A stretch of 52,942 nucleotides of DNA from Ignavibacteria bacterium UBA7675 (GCA_002483085.1 DLHF01000053.1:1-52942); one strand, 5' to 3'; counted from the stretch's first letter, positions 26,982-35,490 are shown. The notes: generated by a model from the sequence alone, not told the origin. A program made the numbers and translations.

Positions 26982-27277
26982 CGTGGGTGGTATCCTAACG
27001 CCTGCCTTATAAAGGAGCACCTGCGGCCCATTGCTATGCTAGCATCCTGCGTTGTATCAGGGTAGTTGTATTGCGACGGAAAGCAGAGTGCTCCTCTCTG
27101 CCTATCGAACCTCATGGCTGTGAATGCAAGACTTTGAGCCAGAGCTGTGTAGCCCAGACACATACTGGCGCGTGCAAACGGCAGAATAGCACTACCCGGT
27201 GAACTGTTGCTGTACAAGTGCAATATCTTTCTGATAATCCAATCGATTATGTTTTACATACCTACTCTGAAACCATT
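26982..27277. other. Gap, nothing recognised
   Basis: No gene, repeat R1/R2 or clear terminator is seen. A 10-base palindrome ATGCTAGCAT occurs near 27035-27045 and is probably chance. Confidence 0.4.
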
Positions 27278-28903
27278 ATGCGTGGCACTTTTATACAATG
27301 TCTGATCTTGGCGATGAGCGTGGTGACCATTGCCTTTGTGCCTGCTGTTTCGCAGAGCACTTTTGAGCAGGAAGCCCTTACGCTTGTACAAAAAGAGTAC
27401 GAGCAATTTCGCACAGCGCCGAGGCTTGCGCTGATCATTATGTCGACACAAAACTGTATTGGCTGCGCGATGCTGGCAGTAAACAATGCTGTTGCGTCGC
27501 TGCGAAACTACGATTCGACCATACCTTGTGCAGTAGTGATTGTCACCGACGACGCTCGCGATGTTGCAACACTGCGCCATAAAATCGCTTCCTCCTATAT
27601 TGTTGCCGATACAGAGCCCGGCCATGTGAGCTATGCTTCTATGGCAGGACAGGTGCTTCCTGTTCTTGCTGTGCTTTCGCATGATGTTATTACCATACAC
27701 GAGAATTTACAACACATCCCTCCGGATTTCAGCCAGCTCTTTGCGTGGTCGGCAGAGACGCCGGAACAGCAGCTTCTACTTGCGAGCGCGGCTGCAACGC
27801 ATACCAGAAAAGCAATATCTATTGCGCCGTTTATCACAACGCTGGAAGAACCCAAAGATCGGTCTATCAAATATCTGATGTCTCCGGTTTTATCGGCATC
27901 GCGCGATAAACTATATGGTATCAACCATCTTACTAACAGTATTGAAGTGTGGGATGTGTCGAGCGGTGCACTGCTTGAGCCAATTACAGCAACCGACAGG
28001 CTGAAGTATTTTTTTCGCAAAAACGAACGCGACACAGTGTGGAAAATTACCGAGCGCCAAGGTTACGATCCCGCGCGCTTTATCGCTCTTCGCGCTGTCG
28101 ACGATACGGTGTATGCTCTTGCCATACTACTGGCTGGCTACGAACGGGAGCGCAGCAGTGACCGCGCTGCTAATGGCTCCGACAGCACGACTATGAGCGT
28201 CTACTGGATAACGCAGCAGGTCGCTGTAAAAATCTACGATCACGCGATCCAGTCTATCACACCTCTTCCTGAAAAATATTCATTTATAGAGCTTCTGGCC
28301 GACCGCACTGGGGCTATCGGTGGCACTTGTATTGAGTCGGTGGATGAGGGAATGGAAGCAATGTCCATCGACTCTCTTGCGGTGGTTGCACTTTTGGAAC
28401 CGGGTGGTTATGACCGCATCTGGAAAGCACCTGCGAGCCTTTCTTCATCGCTTGGCTCGGCGGCGATGTCGCCCGAGGGAACTATCTGGTATTGCGATCC
28501 GCTCCAGCCGGTCTTTTTTGTGGCGCGTGCCGGACATCCAGCTACGGCCATACCTTTGCAGAAACAATTGCTCCATGCGGGGTCGCCTTTGCTGCTGGAT
28601 GTGCCCGAGGATATGAAAACTTTTGCTGCCCCGCCGTTTGCTTATTTTTTAGAGAGCATGAAAGCATGGGACGACAAAGTGGCGATTTTTCTTTCTCCTA
28701 CTGATACCGCTGCTCATGTAGACAGGTTAGTACAGACCTACAGAGACGATGGAACGTTTCTCGGTGAAGTTCCCCTGCGGGCGCCAGTAATAGAAAAAGC
28801 TGCGATGGCTTGGCTGGTAGATGTGCAAGAAAATATGGCCATTGTGCTGGCCGAAAACAACAAGCGATGGCAGCTCGCTGCTATTCCATTGTCGCAGCCG
28901 TAG
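27278..28903 (+). CDS. Secreted thioredoxin-like + propeller-like protein
   Basis: Predicted 541-aa protein. Residues 1-25 are a signal peptide (FIQCLILAMSVVTIAFVPAVSQS). Residues about 30-170 resemble a thioredoxin fold: a hydrophobic strand leads into STQNCIGCAMLAVNNAV, a CxxC placed as in the thioredoxin/TlpA family. The remaining 360 residues resemble the paralogue at 29211-30461: EPKDRSIKYLMSPVLSA, IEVWDVSSGALLEPI and ERQGYDPARFIALRAVDD. Repeated strands of this kind suggest a beta-propeller, but the fold is inferred. It is exported to the periplasm or beyond. No lipobox is seen. The start at 27278 is the one that begins the signal peptide. Confidence 0.72.
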   Translation: MRGTFIQCLILAMSVVTIAFVPAVSQSTFEQEALTLVQKEYEQFRTAPRLALIIMSTQNCIGCAMLAVNNAVASLRNYDSTIPCAVVIVTDDARDVATLRHKIASSYIVADTEPGHVSYASMAGQVLPVLAVLSHDVITIHENLQHIPPDFSQLFAWSAETPEQQLLLASAAATHTRKAISIAPFITTLEEPKDRSIKYLMSPVLSASRDKLYGINHLTNSIEVWDVSSGALLEPITATDRLKYFFRKNERDTVWKITERQGYDPARFIALRAVDDTVYALAILLAGYERERSSDRAANGSDSTTMSVYWITQQVAVKIYDHAIQSITPLPEKYSFIELLADRTGAIGGTCIESVDEGMEAMSIDSLAVVALLEPGGYDRIWKAPASLSSSLGSAAMSPEGTIWYCDPLQPVFFVARAGHPATAIPLQKQLLHAGSPLLLDVPEDMKTFAAPPFAYFLESMKAWDDKVAIFLSPTDTAAHVDRLVQTYRDDGTFLGEVPLRAPVIEKAAMAWLVDVQENMAIVLAENNKRWQLAAIPLSQP

Positions 28904-29210
28904 CAGAGTGTCCTGCACAATAGAGAGAGCCGAAAGCCACAACGTGGTGACAACCAACGCGTGTTCTTTTCGCCGTGGGGATAGCTTATGGGCTGTCCCT
29001 GCGGCATGCTGTGTTATTGGGGATTAGGGTAGGCTCTGAGTAGAATATCCGGGAACCAGCACCGGCATAGGGGCAAAAATCCTCTTTTTTCTGGTGAAAA
29101 ATCAGACAACCTCCTATATCCTTTTTGCTTCCTGTGCTGTAGTTTATATGGATATCGGCAGGGCAATATGTAAGCCTGTATCGGTGCTAATAGCAACAGG
29201 AGACAGAAAA
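28904..29210. other. Gap between the two paralogues
   Basis: No gene or known repeat is seen. AGGAGAC at 29198-29204 is the ribosome-binding site of the next gene. The spacing suggests the second paralogue has its own promoter, but no promoter sequence is convincing. Confidence 0.4.
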
Positions 29211-30461
29211 ATGACTGGTCGTATATTCGCGCGTGCGCTTCGTTGTGCTACCATTCTGGCGCTGGGAGCAGCGATATTTGCACAGAGTGCGTATGCCGGT
29301 AGCCGCACGGCATCGCAGAAAAAAGAAAAAAAAGCATCTGTTGTTACAACGGAGCGGATCGAAGTAGCTATGCCTATGAACACTCTTCAGGAGCCTGAAG
29401 GTCGTTCTGTTCGCTATCTGGCTTCTCCTGTTGTATCGGCGCAGGGCGATATTTTATTCGGTGTCAATTTTCTCAATGGACTGCTCGAATCCTGGGACCT
29501 CAGCAATGGCGCATTGCGGACGCCGATATCTCTACCCGATAGCCTCCGATATTTTTACCGCACCGATGCCGCCGACGATACCGTGTGGGCCGCGATGGAA
29601 GGCCAGGGATTTAATCCAGCGCGTTTTGTGTCGCTGTGTGTGGTAAATCGTGATTTATACGCTTTAGTGTCGCTGCCCGCTGGCTACACGACCATTCCTA
29701 CGCCGATAAAGAGTGATAGCGGGACGGTGATCATGCAATGGCCACAGTGGAAGTGGAGGCAGGCGGTTGTTCGGTTTGAGAAGGATTCTCTTGCTGATAT
29801 GTACCCTCTTCCCGCCAGCTACACCTTTATTAGTCTTGTTACTGATGGCAAGGGGCTGATCGGTGGTATCTGCCAGGAAACAGAAAGCTTCAATAGACCG
29901 CCCGCCGATTCTACTGTGATCATGGCGCTGCTCAATGTACACAAGGGGCGTCCTGTCAAAACAGTTGCGCTGTGGAAAGCGCCGGGTCTGGATATGTCGG
30001 GCATGACCGCGCTTACCCGCATCGCTGCCGACGGTACGCTCTGGTATTGCAATCCAGAGAAACCGAAGTTTTTTACGAGGAAAAGCAATGGCACGATGAA
30101 GGCTGTAGAACTGCGCCACAGTTTGCTCAAGAGCGCGGGTTTCAGTGGCGGCTTTGGTGCGCCGATTCCCACGCTTGGCGATAGCCCGCAGCAGACTTTC
30201 AGGCTCCGCAGTATGGTGCCCTCGGACAATGGGATGCTCATGTTGCTGGCGCCGATCAGCCAAGAGGCGAGTAGTTCGCCGGTGATGCAGGTGTATGATG
30301 CTTCGGGCGTACTTCGCAGCGAGCTTGTGCTCGATGCCGCTTCGCTTCGCGCAAGCCCTTCTACGTGGCTGCTGAGCGCACACGACAACGAGGCGCTTTT
30401 CCTTATCGAAACATCGGATCAGCGCTGGAGAATAGAGAAAATGCCGATCACATTGCACTGA
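29211..30461 (+). CDS. Secreted propeller-like protein, paralogue without thioredoxin domain
   Basis: Predicted 416-aa protein. The signal peptide is FARALRCATILALGAAIFAQ, cleaved near SAYAG. A short lysine-rich stretch follows (KKEKK). From EPEGRSVRYLASPVVSA onward it parallels the product of 27278-28903 (ESWDLSNGALRTPISLPDS, EGQGFNPARFVSLCVVN, GTLWYCNPEKPKFF against GTIWYCDPLQPVFF). The CxxC domain of the first protein is absent. AGGAGAC seven bases upstream supports the start at 29211; the open frame before it lacks a signal peptide. A duplication followed by gain or loss of the redox domain is the simplest history. Function unknown. Confidence 0.72.
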   Translation: MTGRIFARALRCATILALGAAIFAQSAYAGSRTASQKKEKKASVVTTERIEVAMPMNTLQEPEGRSVRYLASPVVSAQGDILFGVNFLNGLLESWDLSNGALRTPISLPDSLRYFYRTDAADDTVWAAMEGQGFNPARFVSLCVVNRDLYALVSLPAGYTTIPTPIKSDSGTVIMQWPQWKWRQAVVRFEKDSLADMYPLPASYTFISLVTDGKGLIGGICQETESFNRPPADSTVIMALLNVHKGRPVKTVALWKAPGLDMSGMTALTRIAADGTLWYCNPEKPKFFTRKSNGTMKAVELRHSLLKSAGFSGGFGAPIPTLGDSPQQTFRLRSMVPSDNGMLMLLAPISQEASSSPVMQVYDASGVLRSELVLDAASLRASPSTWLLSAHDNEALFLIETSDQRWRIEKMPITLH

Positions 30462-30501
30462 TAGTATCCACGTTAGTTTTGCGCTTCTGATTGGGAGATG
30501 T

Positions 30502-30562
30502 AGTGGCACGGGTATCGCTGCGGCGCCCGTACAGTCGCTGTCACCGGTCGCACACCCGTTGC
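30502..30562 (+). repeat. Dispersed repeat R2 in R2-R1 pair A
   Basis: Reads GTGGCACGGGTATCGCTGCG and then the core GTCGCTGTCACCGGTCGCAC. An ACGGG/CCCGT stem encloses the TATCGCTGCGGCG loop. An R1 copy follows within 10 bases in the same direction. Confidence 0.75.
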
Positions 30563-30570
30563 GAAGTAGG

Positions 30571-30640
30571 CCGGGCAGTTGCGCGGCGGTGATGCAGCGC
30601 GGTGCAGCGATCCAGCACGAGGTCGAAGACGGCTGCGTAG
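30571..30640 (+). repeat. Dispersed repeat R1, copy 4 in R2-R1 pair A
   Basis: Core ATGCAGCGCGGTGCAGCGA, with TTGCGCGGC able to pair with GCAGCGCGG through two G-T wobbles and one mismatch around GGTGAT. It lies directly after R2. Confidence 0.7.
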
Positions 30641-31041
30641 AATTAATAGAAGCAATAGCAGGACACGTTAAATAATTTCATTTCTTGCAAAACGCTGGCA
30701 GAACGAGCAGGTGCAGCATGCCCGCAGTGTCGGCGTTTTGCGTGTGTACTTCCGACGCACATTCGATAGCACTACCCCAATACCTGTAGCAGTTCTGCTA
30801 TTATCACTCGGGTATCTGCACCCTATTTCCATGCCGCACATGTAACGAATTACACGCATGAGCATTCTCGGTGCATTGCTGCCCGAAGCCGCTCATACCT
30901 GCTGTTTTGGGCGCATTGATTGAAATGCGGAGAATAACCGGATTTTTATCTTGGCAGCGATAAGCGTAAATTCCGCTTTCCTCAAGGTGGTTGCCGAAAA
31001 ACCTGGAACGAGTAGGCATCATAGTATGAATGATAATAACG
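30641..31041. other. Gap of about 400 bases, nothing recognised
   Basis: No gene with recognisable product is seen between the R2-R1 pair and the lipoprotein gene. A minus-strand frame near 30804-31052 has no homology that I can identify. Confidence 0.4.
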
Positions 31042-31593
31042 ATGAAAAACATTGTTCTCTGTGCCCTAACCGCCTGTACTCTGTGTGCATTTTCGTGCTC
31101 GCACGACCAGAATGCTCAGGCTTCGGGCGAAGCCAACGAGCCCGTGCTTTCTCTTACAGAAGCGCAGAAACAGTCCGGTGCAGGATATTGGTCAATGGTA
31201 GTAAGGGGGCCAGTGGTCAATGAAAGCCTGCGCTTTGCATGCTCCGAAGGAAGCCGTGCTGTGTACACCGAGGAGATGAACTTGACGCGGATATTAGCCC
31301 GCGATGCGGAGAATGCCAAGACGGTGTTAATGATAGACTTCAACCAGAAGAGACGGGGTGAATACATGCTGGACCCCAAAACAACAGATACTGTTGTTAT
31401 TGTAGCAGGCGTAGCCAACGCTGATGGTTCCCTGCGCTTCACGGGTACGGTGGACAAAAAAGCCGAGGGCGCGTTGCAAATTACGCATTACGTAGAAGGC
31501 GGGTACATAGAGGGTATGTTTGGCGGAACAATGAATATCAACAAGGAACCGCACTCGGTACAGGGACGCTTTAAGGTGCGGATGCGGCAGTAG
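31042..31593 (+). CDS. Putative lipoprotein, unknown function
   Basis: Predicted 183-aa protein. It starts with a lipoprotein signal: MKNIVLCALTACTLCAFSC, where AFSC fits a lipobox and Cys19 would be lipidated. A low-complexity linker follows (SHDQNAQASGEANEP), then a compact beta-rich domain with YTEEMNLTRILARDAENAK and YIEGMFGGTMNINKEPHSVQG. The last motif is reminiscent of proteins in which a strand-turn-strand repeats, but no family is recognised. The start at 31042 is preferred over 31030 because the signal peptide is cleaner, although no strong ribosome-binding site is present. It converges with the AraC gene downstream. Confidence 0.7.
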   Translation: MKNIVLCALTACTLCAFSCSHDQNAQASGEANEPVLSLTEAQKQSGAGYWSMVVRGPVVNESLRFACSEGSRAVYTEEMNLTRILARDAENAKTVLMIDFNQKRRGEYMLDPKTTDTVVIVAGVANADGSLRFTGTVDKKAEGALQITHYVEGGYIEGMFGGTMNINKEPHSVQGRFKVRMRQ

Positions 31594-31624
31594 CTGCACA
31601 ATAGCATAATTGTAGTACGCACGC

Positions 31625-31643
31625 AGCCGGAGATTCTCCGGCT
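31625..31643. terminator. Hairpin between convergent genes
   Basis: AGCCGGAG (31625-31632) pairs perfectly with CTCCGGCT (31636-31643) around ATT. It lies 31 bases past the lipoprotein stop and 63 bases beyond the end of the convergent araC-like gene. The following T-run is short, so termination could be bidirectional but weak. Confidence 0.6.
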
Positions 31644-31705
31644 GTGCTGTTTGTACCTATCCTTTGATGTGTGTGGCGAGATCGTTTGCGCTGGGCACGC
31701 TCTTT

Positions 31706-32692
31706 TTACAGAGTTTGTACTTGGACTTCTCGGTTGTATTTATTGCGGTATTCCACAGGCGATAGACCTGTAATTTTCTTGAATGTTGTGCGGAAAGCCT
31801 TTGTATCGGTATAGCCCACTTTGTACATTACTTCATTCACATTTTCCCGCGATGATTCCAGGCTGATTTTTGCGGCCTCGATCTTTACCCGCTGTATATA
31901 CTCTACTACTGTATTTGAAGTCGCTTTCTTAAACCTGCGTTCCAGATTTCTCCGGCTCAGGGCAACTATGGATGCAAGCTGGTCGACTGTAATTTTATTC
32001 GGGAAATTGAGCTCGATAAATTCTTGAGCCTTTTTCACCGGAGCGTCTTCGTGTGCTTTTTGTCCCTGAAACATGATAAACGGCGATTGGCTACCTCGCT
32101 CGATGTCGATCTGAAAGACTTTAGAGCACAAGATGGCGCTACTTCTGCCCGCGTACTTTTCGATGAGGTACAGCACGAGGTTCAGGTGCGAGTAGGCTCC
32201 TCCGCTTGAATAGAGGCGGTTCTCGTCGGTGATGACGCTGTCTACTGTGAGCTGAACATCGGGAAACATCGCTCTAAAGTCATTGGCAGCCATCCAATGC
32301 GTAGCGCATTTTTTCCCGCTGAGCAAACCTGTCGAGGCCAGCAAAAAAGCTCCGAGGCAAAGGCTCGCTACTTCGGCTCCGGCTTTATAGTGGGCTGTTA
32401 TCCAGGGCACAAAATCCCGGTTTTTCTCTATTGAATGTTGGGGATTGCCATCTATCGCAGGGATAATAATAAGGTCTGTTCTGTGGACATCTCCTATGAG
32501 CATATCGCTATGCACGGTAAAGCGTCCGCCGTTGAGCCGGGTTTCTTTTGAAAGCCCTACTAATTGTACGGTGAACAGGGGCGAGGCTCCTTTGGTCTGA
32601 AAAAACTGGTTGACCTGATCCAGCAATTGCCGCGGCCCTTCAATGCTTCCCATAAGCGCTTCTTGGGGTACCAGAATAGACACGTGTTTCAT
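31706..32692 (-). CDS. GlxA-type AraC-family regulator (DJ-1/PfpI + HTH)
   Basis: Predicted 328-aa protein. The N-terminal 190 residues resemble the class I glutamine-amidotransferase-like DJ-1/PfpI domain: HVSILVPQEALMGSIEG, ASLCLGAFLLASTGLLSGKK (with the nucleophile-elbow Cys) and YSSGGAYSHLNLVLYLIEKYAG. The C-terminus has two AraC helix-turn-helix motifs: ITVDQLASIVALSRRNLER and NVNEVMYKVGYTDTKAF. Position 32692 is chosen because homology starts there; the frame upstream has no family sequence. It is transcribed away from the RibD-like gene at 33000, across a 307-base gap, so it may regulate that gene. Confidence 0.93.
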   Translation of the reverse strand: MKHVSILVPQEALMGSIEGPRQLLDQVNQFFQTKGASPLFTVQLVGLSKETRLNGGRFTVHSDMLIGDVHRTDLIIIPAIDGNPQHSIEKNRDFVPWITAHYKAGAEVASLCLGAFLLASTGLLSGKKCATHWMAANDFRAMFPDVQLTVDSVITDENRLYSSGGAYSHLNLVLYLIEKYAGRSSAILCSKVFQIDIERGSQSPFIMFQGQKAHEDAPVKKAQEFIELNFPNKITVDQLASIVALSRRNLERRFKKATSNTVVEYIQRVKIEAAKISLESSRENVNEVMYKVGYTDTKAFRTTFKKITGLSPVEYRNKYNREVQVQTL

Positions 32693-32999
32693 AGATATAG
32701 GCTTCTTAATGTGTTGTAATAAGAGCGGTGTAGAATACACTATGTGCCACAGAAATGCTACTGACACCTATAGAGCCGCCAGCGTGACGAGGATGCAAAA
32801 CTACACGAGAAGGATGTCGTAATCAACCCCTTACATTGCCGTATGCACACCGCCAGTAGTATGTCTGGCAATCGTAAGTTTGTATTCCGAGATACACCAT
32901 AGACGGAATGCGCTTCGGTGCTGTTTTTCGTGTATTGGCGTGGGCGGAATACATTCAAAACCATTCCTTTCTATCCTTTTTAATTCTAAAGCTGGCAGT
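32693..32999. other. Divergent intergenic region
   Basis: 307 bases between the GlxA-type regulator and the RibD-like reductase, expected to hold both promoters. I see no repeat R1/R2 and no clean palindrome, and I cannot place a promoter with confidence. Confidence 0.4.
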
Positions 33000-33548
33000 A
33001 TGAGGAAAATCATTTTATCCCTGAACGTTACGCTCGATGGTTTCTGCGATCACACGCAGGTGATTGCCAACGATGAATCCCATCGATATGCACTTGAGCA
33101 GATGAGCGCTGTGGATGCGCTGTTGTTTGGCCGTGTCACCTATCAGCTCTTTGAGAACTATTGGCCCGGAGTAGCCGCACATGGAACGGCTACAGAAACC
33201 GGCGTTGCGCTGGCTCGCCGTATTGATGCCATACCCAAAATTGTTGTTTCAACAACGCTGAAAGAGGTGGGGTGGAATACGCAGATCATAGGGGAAAACA
33301 TTGAGGAAGAGGTGCGAAAGCTCAAGCAGCAGCCCGGTGGTAATCTCGTAGTGCTGGGAAGCCTGAGCTTGGCGTTAACGCTGATCAATCTCGGCCTGAT
33401 CGACGAATATCAGTTCTTTATGCAGCCTTTTGTTGCAGGGAAGGGAAAAGTGTTGTCGGAGGGCTTGCGCGAACGGCTGTCGCTGCGGCTTGTTGATACC
33501 CGTGTGTTCCAGTCGGGAGTTGTTGTGCTGTGCTACGAGCCAAAGTAA
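33000..33548 (+). CDS. RibD C-terminal / dihydrofolate-reductase-like protein
   Basis: Predicted 182-aa protein of the RibD_C family (YyaP/YwjB type). Diagnostic blocks are MRKIILSLNVTLDGF at the start, DALLFGRVTYQLFENYWPG, PKIVVSTTLKEVGWNTQ, GGNLVVLGSLSLALTLINLG with the pyridine-nucleotide loop, and LIDEYQFFMQPFVAGKGK. Length is normal. These proteins share the dihydrofolate-reductase fold and bind NADPH. Most have no proven substrate. It is divergent from the GlxA-type regulator. No strong ribosome-binding site is seen before the ATG at 33000, but it is the start that begins the homology. Confidence 0.93.
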   Translation: MRKIILSLNVTLDGFCDHTQVIANDESHRYALEQMSAVDALLFGRVTYQLFENYWPGVAAHGTATETGVALARRIDAIPKIVVSTTLKEVGWNTQIIGENIEEEVRKLKQQPGGNLVVLGSLSLALTLINLGLIDEYQFFMQPFVAGKGKVLSEGLRERLSLRLVDTRVFQSGVVVLCYEPK

Positions 33549-33615
33549 ACTGCGCAGCGATTGCCGGGTAGCTGGCATCTCCTTCGGCGTTTTAGGGTAG
33601 TGTGCTTGTGCTGCC

Positions 33616-33717
33616 ATTGCGGAAACTATTGCGCGGACAGCGGAGTGAACACCACGCAGCAGAGGTGCTGCGCGGTGCAGAGACTGAACGCGAGGGCAGC
33701 GACCGTAGCGCAAAGCT
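33616..33717 (+). repeat. Dispersed stem-loop repeat R1, copy 5 (best hairpin)
   Basis: The core contains ACCACGCAGCA (33651-33661) pairing with TGCTGCGCGGT (33666-33676) around GAGG: ten base pairs and one A-C mismatch. The GAGACTGAACGCG and GACCGTAGCGC tails match other copies. It lies in the gap before the ArsR operator. Confidence 0.75.
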
Positions 33718-33798
33718 GATAGAAGTTTGTGTGTGGTGTAGCGTGTTCTGTCTGTATTCAGTTCTTTATTTTTTCTGCAACTGCAACAAAAGCATTGT

Positions 33799-33840
33799 GC
33801 AACCAAAAGGTTGCGCTTATATTTGCAACCAAAAGGTTGC
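33799..33840. promoter_or_regulatory. Twin operator palindromes upstream of arsR-like gene
   Basis: GCAACCAAAAGGTTGC occurs at 33799-33814 and again, identical, at 33825-33840. Arms GCAACC/GGTTGC are perfect around AAAA. Centres are 26 bases apart, about two and a half turns. The second copy ends five bases before the ATG, so bound repressor would block translation start and promoter. This is most likely autoregulation by the ArsR-type protein. Confidence 0.82.
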
Positions 33841-33845
33841 ATTTT

Positions 33846-34184
33846 ATGAGAAGAGACGTATTCCAAGCAATAGCCGACCCGACCAGAAGAGCAATTCTGC
33901 ACATGATTGCCCGCGAACCATTGAACATCAACTCGGTGGCCGGGCAGTTTGCTATGAGCCGTGCAGCGATCTACAAGCATATTCGGATACTTGTGGAGTG
34001 CAGCCTGATTGTGGTGAGGCAAAAGGGTCGAGAGCGGTACTGCGAAGCTCGATTAGAGAGGCTTAGCGAGGTTGCTGGCTGGGTAGAGCAATACCGAGCG
34101 ATCTGGGAAACAAGGCTCGATTCTCTGGAAGACTATCTAAAAACAATACAAACGACGGAGGACAAGCATGGCAGCACAGAGTGA
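33846..34184 (+). CDS. ArsR-family winged-helix repressor (SRPBCC-linked type)
   Basis: Predicted 112-aa protein. The winged-helix core is visible: RDVFQAIADPTRRAILHMI, the recognition helix in SVAGQFAMSRAAIYKHIRIL, and the wing VRQKGRERYCEARLERL. The metal-binding ELCVCDL motif of ArsR/SmtB sensors is absent, so it is not a typical metal sensor. The C-terminal helix (WVEQYRAIWETRLDSLEDYL) is as in the many ArsR-like regulators co-encoded with SRPBCC proteins. The next gene starts inside its last 17 bases. Two identical palindromes upstream are the obvious binding sites. It probably represses the three-gene unit until an unknown ligand appears. Confidence 0.9.
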   Translation: MRRDVFQAIADPTRRAILHMIAREPLNINSVAGQFAMSRAAIYKHIRILVECSLIVVRQKGRERYCEARLERLSEVAGWVEQYRAIWETRLDSLEDYLKTIQTTEDKHGSTE

Positions 34185-34671
34185 AGCGGCAAGCAATGCA
34201 GGGCGCGAGCTCGTAATGACCCGTGTAGTCGATGCACCGCAGGAACTGGTATTTAAGGCGTGGACAGAACCCGCTCATCTGATCAAGTGGTGGGGGCCCA
34301 AGGGCTTTACGAATACATTCCACCAGATAGATATACGACCTGGCGGTGTGTGGAAATTTACCATGCACGGCCCTGATGGTATCGACTATCCAAACCAAAT
34401 TGTGTTTGAGGAAGTTGTACATCCGGAGCGCCTTGTGTACTCTCACGGCACGGGCGAAGAGGACGACAACAGGCAGTTTCACGTTACTATGACATTGACA
34501 AAGCAGGGCGACAAGACACATGTTCAATTGTATATAGTATTTGCGACGGTTGAAGAGCGCGATGCGGCGGCGGGGGCTGGTGCTATTGAAGGAGGCAACT
34601 CGACTCTCGACCGGCTTGAAGCGGAACTGGCGGCGATGCTAGCAGGTGCGTCTGTGGAATCAGCGGAATAG
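34168..34671 (+). CDS. SRPBCC (AHSA1-like) ligand-binding protein 1
   Basis: Predicted 167-aa START-like protein. Family blocks: VMTRVVDAPQELVFKAWTEP, the WWGP motif in LIKWWGPKGF, DIRPGGVWKFTMHGPDG, and the long C-terminal helix. GGAGGA just upstream of 34168 and overlap with the ArsR gene imply coupled translation. Such proteins form a hydrophobic cavity, and the AHSA1 name reflects similarity to an Hsp90 co-chaperone domain rather than proven function. It may bind the ligand sensed by, or detoxified under control of, the ArsR protein. The C-terminal helix is alanine-rich and contains GAGAIEGGNS, which is unusual compared with the second copy. Confidence 0.92.
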   Translation: MAAQSEAASNAGRELVMTRVVDAPQELVFKAWTEPAHLIKWWGPKGFTNTFHQIDIRPGGVWKFTMHGPDGIDYPNQIVFEEVVHPERLVYSHGTGEEDDNRQFHVTMTLTKQGDKTHVQLYIVFATVEERDAAAGAGAIEGGNSTLDRLEAELAAMLAGASVESAE

Positions 34672-34843
34672 ATGTGCTCTACTGATGTAGAGCCGAAGAA
34701 GTGTGGCTGGGTTGTGCGGGAATGAACGAGAGAGGCTGGTTTGACAGGGTACTGCTGAACTTCACTGGTTGAGCAGGTAAAACGATACCGGGCAGGTATG
34801 TACTGCGCCCGTACTTATTACAGATATTTCAAAAGGAACAACC

Positions 34844-35347
34844 ATGACAGCGACAAATGAAACTATGCACGAGCAGATGGCAGGCGATCTTGTTATTACA
34901 CGCCTATTGGACGCCCCGCGCGAACTTGTATGGAAAGCCTGGACAGAACCGGCGCATATGATGCGCTGGTGGGGGCCGGAGCGCTTTACCTCACCTGCTT
35001 GCACCATTGACCTCCGCGAGGGCGGAAAATATCTTTTTTGTATGCGGTCGCCCGAGGGTCAGGACTACTGGAGCACTGGCGTGTACAAGGAAATTGTGCC
35101 GACAGAACGGCTCGTATTTACCGATAGCTTTGCCGATGCAGAGGGAAATATCGTGTCCGCCTCGCATTATGGTATGGGAGATGATTTTCCGAAGGAAATG
35201 CTTGTCACCGTGACATTAGAAGACCACGAGGGCAAAACCAAAATGACAATGCAGCACGCTGGCCTTCCGGCAGGCGCGATGAGCGATATGACCCAAGCCG
35301 GATGGAACGGGTCGTTTGACAAACTCGCCGAGGCGCTTACTGCGTAA
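34844..35347 (+). CDS. SRPBCC (AHSA1-like) ligand-binding protein 2
   Basis: Predicted 167-aa paralogue of the preceding protein: LVITRLLDAPRELVWKAWTE, MMRWWGPERFTSPA, DLREGGKYLFCMRSPEG and TQAGWNGSFDKLAEAL at the end. The C-terminal helix WNGSFDKLAEAL is the canonical AHSA1 form, which copy 1 lacks. AAAGGA precedes the ATG at 34844. A 172-base gap separates it from copy 1, long enough to hold another promoter, so it may not be in the same transcript. The two are clearly ancient duplicates because sequence similarity is limited to core motifs. Confidence 0.92.
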   Translation: MTATNETMHEQMAGDLVITRLLDAPRELVWKAWTEPAHMMRWWGPERFTSPACTIDLREGGKYLFCMRSPEGQDYWSTGVYKEIVPTERLVFTDSFADAEGNIVSASHYGMGDDFPKEMLVTVTLEDHEGKTKMTMQHAGLPAGAMSDMTQAGWNGSFDKLAEALTA

Positions 35348-35393
35348 GCTGGCTTGTAGTCAGCTTGACTGCAAATAGAGCTCCGTTTCCCGT

Positions 35394-35418
35394 AGCGCCG
35401 CCTTCGCAAGGCGGCGCT
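35394..35418. terminator. Strong hairpin between convergent genes
   Basis: AGCGCCGCCTT (35394-35404) pairs perfectly with AAGGCGGCGCT (35408-35418) around CGC. Further complementary blocks (GAGCTCC/GGAGCT and CCCGT/ACGGG) lie on both sides, so a longer folded structure is possible. It lies between the SRPBCC gene and the convergent chemotaxis-type gene. There is no clear U-run. A bidirectional terminator is the best explanation. Confidence 0.65.
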
Positions 35419-35490
35419 GGAGCTGACGGGCAATCGATCACCTGGGCTTGCGTCTGGCAGTGCTGCTGCTGTAGTCCACACGGTGGACAA

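Noticed and set aside
27030..27050. Palindrome ATGCTAGCAT
   Set aside because: Single, short and without any nearby gene start; probably chance.
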